Assembly: GCF_900114435.1 (NCBI RefSeq)
Contig: NZ_FOZK01000001.1
Coordinates: 186,001-250,000 of the forward strand
Source of the DNA: Halomicrobium zhouii
GTDB lineage: Archaea; Halobacteriota; Halobacteria; Halobacteriales; Haloarculaceae
Length of the DNA: 64,000 nucleotides
Direction of reading: 5' to 3'
A program made the position numbers and the translations under genes. This document shows positions 61,924 to 64,000 of the stretch, one piece after another. The stretch's first letter is position 1. Each line of letters begins with the position of its first letter. Below the pieces are notes generated by a model. That model made no database searches. It was not told the origin of the DNA and worked only from the letters and a program-made list of their open reading frames with translations.

Positions 61924-62205
61924 GTGAGCGAGCGACGACGAACGGTGATGACACTGGGGGACGAACAGGCGATCAGCCGGGCCGTGATCGAGACGGTCGC
62001 CGACGCGACGTCGCGCGAGGAGACTGACCTGCCGCCGCTGTTCCGGACGATCGACCCGGAGGCCGTCGACGCGCTCCTCGCGCCCCGCCCGTCTGGGCGG
62101 GCCGAACCGCTGACGCTCAGCTTCGAGTACGCCGGCTGTCGCGTCTCCGTCGAGCGGTCGGACGCAGACGCCGTCGCGATCACGGCGACCGTCGAGCCGG
62201 AATGA
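61924..62205 (+). CDS. HalOD1 output-domain protein
   Basis: 93 residues. ISRAVIETVADATSREETDLPPLFRTIDPEAVDALL followed by LSFEYAGCRVSVE is the HalOD1 pattern, a haloarchaeal output domain found alone or after receivers. Start is GTG 61924 or ATG 61948. It lies about 85 nt after the MEDS regulator and likely takes part in the same signalling set. Partners not known. Confidence 0.85.
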   Translation: MSERRRTVMTLGDEQAISRAVIETVADATSREETDLPPLFRTIDPEAVDALLAPRPSGRAEPLTLSFEYAGCRVSVERSDADAVAITATVEPE

Positions 62206-62385
62206 GACGCGTCTCTCACTGGTAGACGCCGTATTACCTTGCCCGGGCCGTGCACGGATCGGAGCGATGGGACTGCCGATCGTCTCGACGGGGCTACCAG
62301 CGGTCGCCTCGCGAGCGCGTGCACCCGGCCTCACCGGGCAGGACAGCGTCGGATCGATACGGGACCGAGCGGGGCGCAGACGGCG

Positions 62386-63888
62386 ATGAACCGCAAACTG
62401 ACCAGCGGCTTCCTCTCGATCCTGAACGCCAAGATACTGGTCTCGTTCGTCGGCGTACTCTCCCTGCCCCTGGTCGTCCGCGCGCTGGGCGCCGACGGCT
62501 ACGGGAACTACGCCTTCCTCATGTCGACGTTCTCCATGCTGATGATCCTGGTGAGTTCCGGGGTCACCGAGGGCGTCCAGAAGTTCGTCGCCGAGGAACG
62601 GGACCTCGCGGGCTGGCGCGAACAGGTGCTGGGCTTCTACGGAAAGCTCGCCGTCGGGCTGGCGCTGGTCGGGAGCGTCCTCGTGGCGGGCGCCACCTGG
62701 CTCGGGCTGGTCGACGGCCTGCTCTCGCCCCGGTTCCGGATTTACTTCTACCTGCTGGCTGGGCTGGTGGTCGCGGCACAGCTCCGGGCGTTCGTCCGGC
62801 GGTCGCTGATGGGCGTCGGTCTCGAGAAGTACTCCGAGTCGCTGGTCGTGACCGGGAAGCTCACCTGGCTCGGCGTCAGCCTGGGACTGGCGTGGGTCGG
62901 CTACGGCGTCGCGGGTTTCCTGGTCGGCAAGATCGCCGCCTCGGCGCTCACGGCCGTCGTCGGCGGGTTCGTCCTCTCGCGACACGTCTCGATCCCCCGC
63001 GTCCTCCGGCCGAGTGGGCCCTCCTTTCCGCGGCGGGAGCTGCTGTCGTTCAACGGGCTCAACATCGTGCTGGTCCTCCTGCTCATGTCGCTGTTCCACG
63101 TCGACATCGTGATGCTCCGGCTCCTGGGCGACAGCGCGCAGACGGGCTACTACAAGGCGGCGCTGGCGCTGGCCGAGTACATGTGGCTCGTCCCGATATC
63201 GCTCCAGACGCTGTTGCTCCACTCGACGTCGAACCTCTGGTCGAACGACCGGCGTGAAGCGATTTCGGACCTGGCCACGAGGGTCACGCGCTACGCGTTC
63301 CTGCTGACGGCGCTGCTGGCCATCGGCGTCTACGCGCTGGCCGACCGGTTCGTCCCGTTCTACTACGGCCAGGCGTTCGTCGTCCTGCTGGAGCCACTGA
63401 CGCTGCTGTTGCCGGGCGCGCTCGGCTTCGCGCTCGCCCGGCCGCTGTACGGGATCAACCAGGCCAACGGGAACCTCCGGCCACTCATCGTCGCCACCGG
63501 CGGGGCGGCCGCCGTCAACGCCGGCCTGAACTACGCCCTGATCCCCCTGTACGGCATGTCAGGGGCCGCCGCCGCGACGAGCGTCGGCTACGGGTCGATG
63601 TTCGTCCTCCAGGTCGCCTGCGCTCGCCACCTCGGCTACGACCCGCTCTCGGGGCTGCGACCGGTCAGACTCCTCGCGACGGTCGCCGTCGGTGCGCCGC
63701 TGATCGTCGGGCTCGACGCGCTCGTCTCGAGCACGCTCGTCGCGTTCGCCGTCGTCCCCGCCGTCGGCTTCCTCGCGTTCGCCGCCGCCGCGCTCGGCAC
63801 CGGTGCCCTCGACGCCGAGGAACTGCTGGAGGCGGCCGAACTGTTACCGGATCCGGTCGAACGCGGCGTCCGGCTGATCGTCCCGTAG
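62386..63888 (+). CDS. Polysaccharide flippase, Wzx/AglR-like
   Basis: 500 residues, about twelve to fourteen helices, beginning MNRKLTSGFLSILNAKILVS. The layout LSLPLVVRALGADGYGNYAF, with repeated GxxGYG-type loops, is the MOP/Wzx flippase family; in haloarchaea the N-glycan lipid flippase AglR belongs here. No glycosyltransferase is adjacent in the window, so its glycan is unknown. The final 40 residues are a cytoplasmic acidic tail. Confidence 0.88.
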   Translation: MNRKLTSGFLSILNAKILVSFVGVLSLPLVVRALGADGYGNYAFLMSTFSMLMILVSSGVTEGVQKFVAEERDLAGWREQVLGFYGKLAVGLALVGSVLVAGATWLGLVDGLLSPRFRIYFYLLAGLVVAAQLRAFVRRSLMGVGLEKYSESLVVTGKLTWLGVSLGLAWVGYGVAGFLVGKIAASALTAVVGGFVLSRHVSIPRVLRPSGPSFPRRELLSFNGLNIVLVLLLMSLFHVDIVMLRLLGDSAQTGYYKAALALAEYMWLVPISLQTLLLHSTSNLWSNDRREAISDLATRVTRYAFLLTALLAIGVYALADRFVPFYYGQAFVVLLEPLTLLLPGALGFALARPLYGINQANGNLRPLIVATGGAAAVNAGLNYALIPLYGMSGAAAATSVGYGSMFVLQVACARHLGYDPLSGLRPVRLLATVAVGAPLIVGLDALVSSTLVAFAVVPAVGFLAFAAAALGTGALDAEELLEAAELLPDPVERGVRLIVP

Positions 63889-64000
63889 GCTCTCAACGGG
63901 CTACCGTCCGGGACGCGCGTGGCCAGTATTGAAGCGTTACGGCCGGGTAAGCGGACCGTACTACCCTCTTCTTGTTATCAGAGTGGCTCTTTATCCGCCC
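63889..64000. other. Right-edge intergenic segment
   Basis: The last 112 bases hold no start codon context I can support. AT-rich TTCTTGTTATCAGAG near 63970 may be the promoter of a gene beyond the window. Confidence 0.3.

Noticed and set aside
59746-63222. 1158-codon reverse-strand open frame across the MEDS and flippase genes
   Set aside because: High-GC antisense shadow: Arg/Asp/Val-rich without domains, while the forward strand has recognisable domains with biased third positions.

Overview
The window is about 64 kb of a haloarchaeal chromosome (class Halobacteria, probably a Haloarculaceae-like organism). The evidence is high GC with a strong C/G bias at third codon positions, very acidic proteins, leaderless-type TATA promoters about 25-35 nt before start codons, and archaeal markers: PolD large subunit, Hel308, Cgi121, PurO, archaeal CoaD, halocyanin, HalX, HalOD1, HTH-10 and DUF7344. 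It reads mainly as core chromosome with small accessory patches. I see no insertion sequence, prophage or CRISPR array.

Layout. 0-2.3 kb: argGH (argH cut by the left edge). 2.6-8 kb: small membrane protein, 2H phosphoesterase, winged-helix protein, then a PPC-domain gene abutting polC. 8-11.9 kb: beta-propeller, DNA methyltransferase, CPBP protease and an XRE/membrane-protein pair with two tandem palindromic operators. 12-21.4 kb: aspartate kinase, metallophosphoesterase, PurO, tRNA-Gln(CUG), Usp, PiT transporter, DUF7344 regulator, sugar-acid dehydratase and NmrA protein. 21.6-28.5 kb: HhH protein, double DUF7344 protein, a repeat array with a 140-bp tandem duplication, leuS, thioesterase, DUF123 protein and rhomboid. 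28.8-34.7 kb: exonuclease-like protein, Tat-exported propeller, Usp, GCS2-like ligase, LOG-like protein and membrane protein. 35-39.7 kb: a complete polyhydroxyalkanoate locus, phaR-P-E-C-B with divergent phaJ. 39.7-50.7 kb: hydrolase, OYE-type oxidoreductase, coaD, cgi121-hel308, REC-PAS-GAF protein, ferredoxin, MQO-like flavoprotein and second propeller. 50.9-55.5 kb: MATE transporter, halocyanin, micro-gene pair, large repeat element and HIT protein. 55.8-62.2 kb: an apparent signalling cluster of CHAT caspase-like protein, DUF7503 peptide, DUF7504 protein, HalX, MEDS-GAF-HTH10 and HalOD1. 62.4-63.9 kb: Wzx-type flippase.

Four observations stand out. First, polC is intein-free but carries a 162-bp low-GC, odd-codon patch centred on the NCDGDED active-site motif, a known archaeal intein insertion site. 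Second, intergenic arrays of hairpins keep an 11-nt loop while their stems covary, and three of them abut the TAG stop of a gene. Third, two large nested inverted-repeat elements (42.1 and 54.3-54.9 kb) share a core and a predicted branched fold. Fourth, the 55.8-62.2 kb CHAT/DUF7504/HalX/MEDS/HalOD1 cluster may be an uncharacterised haloarchaeal signalling system. Two candidate operators (upstream of the XRE pair and of phaR) are precise enough to test directly.
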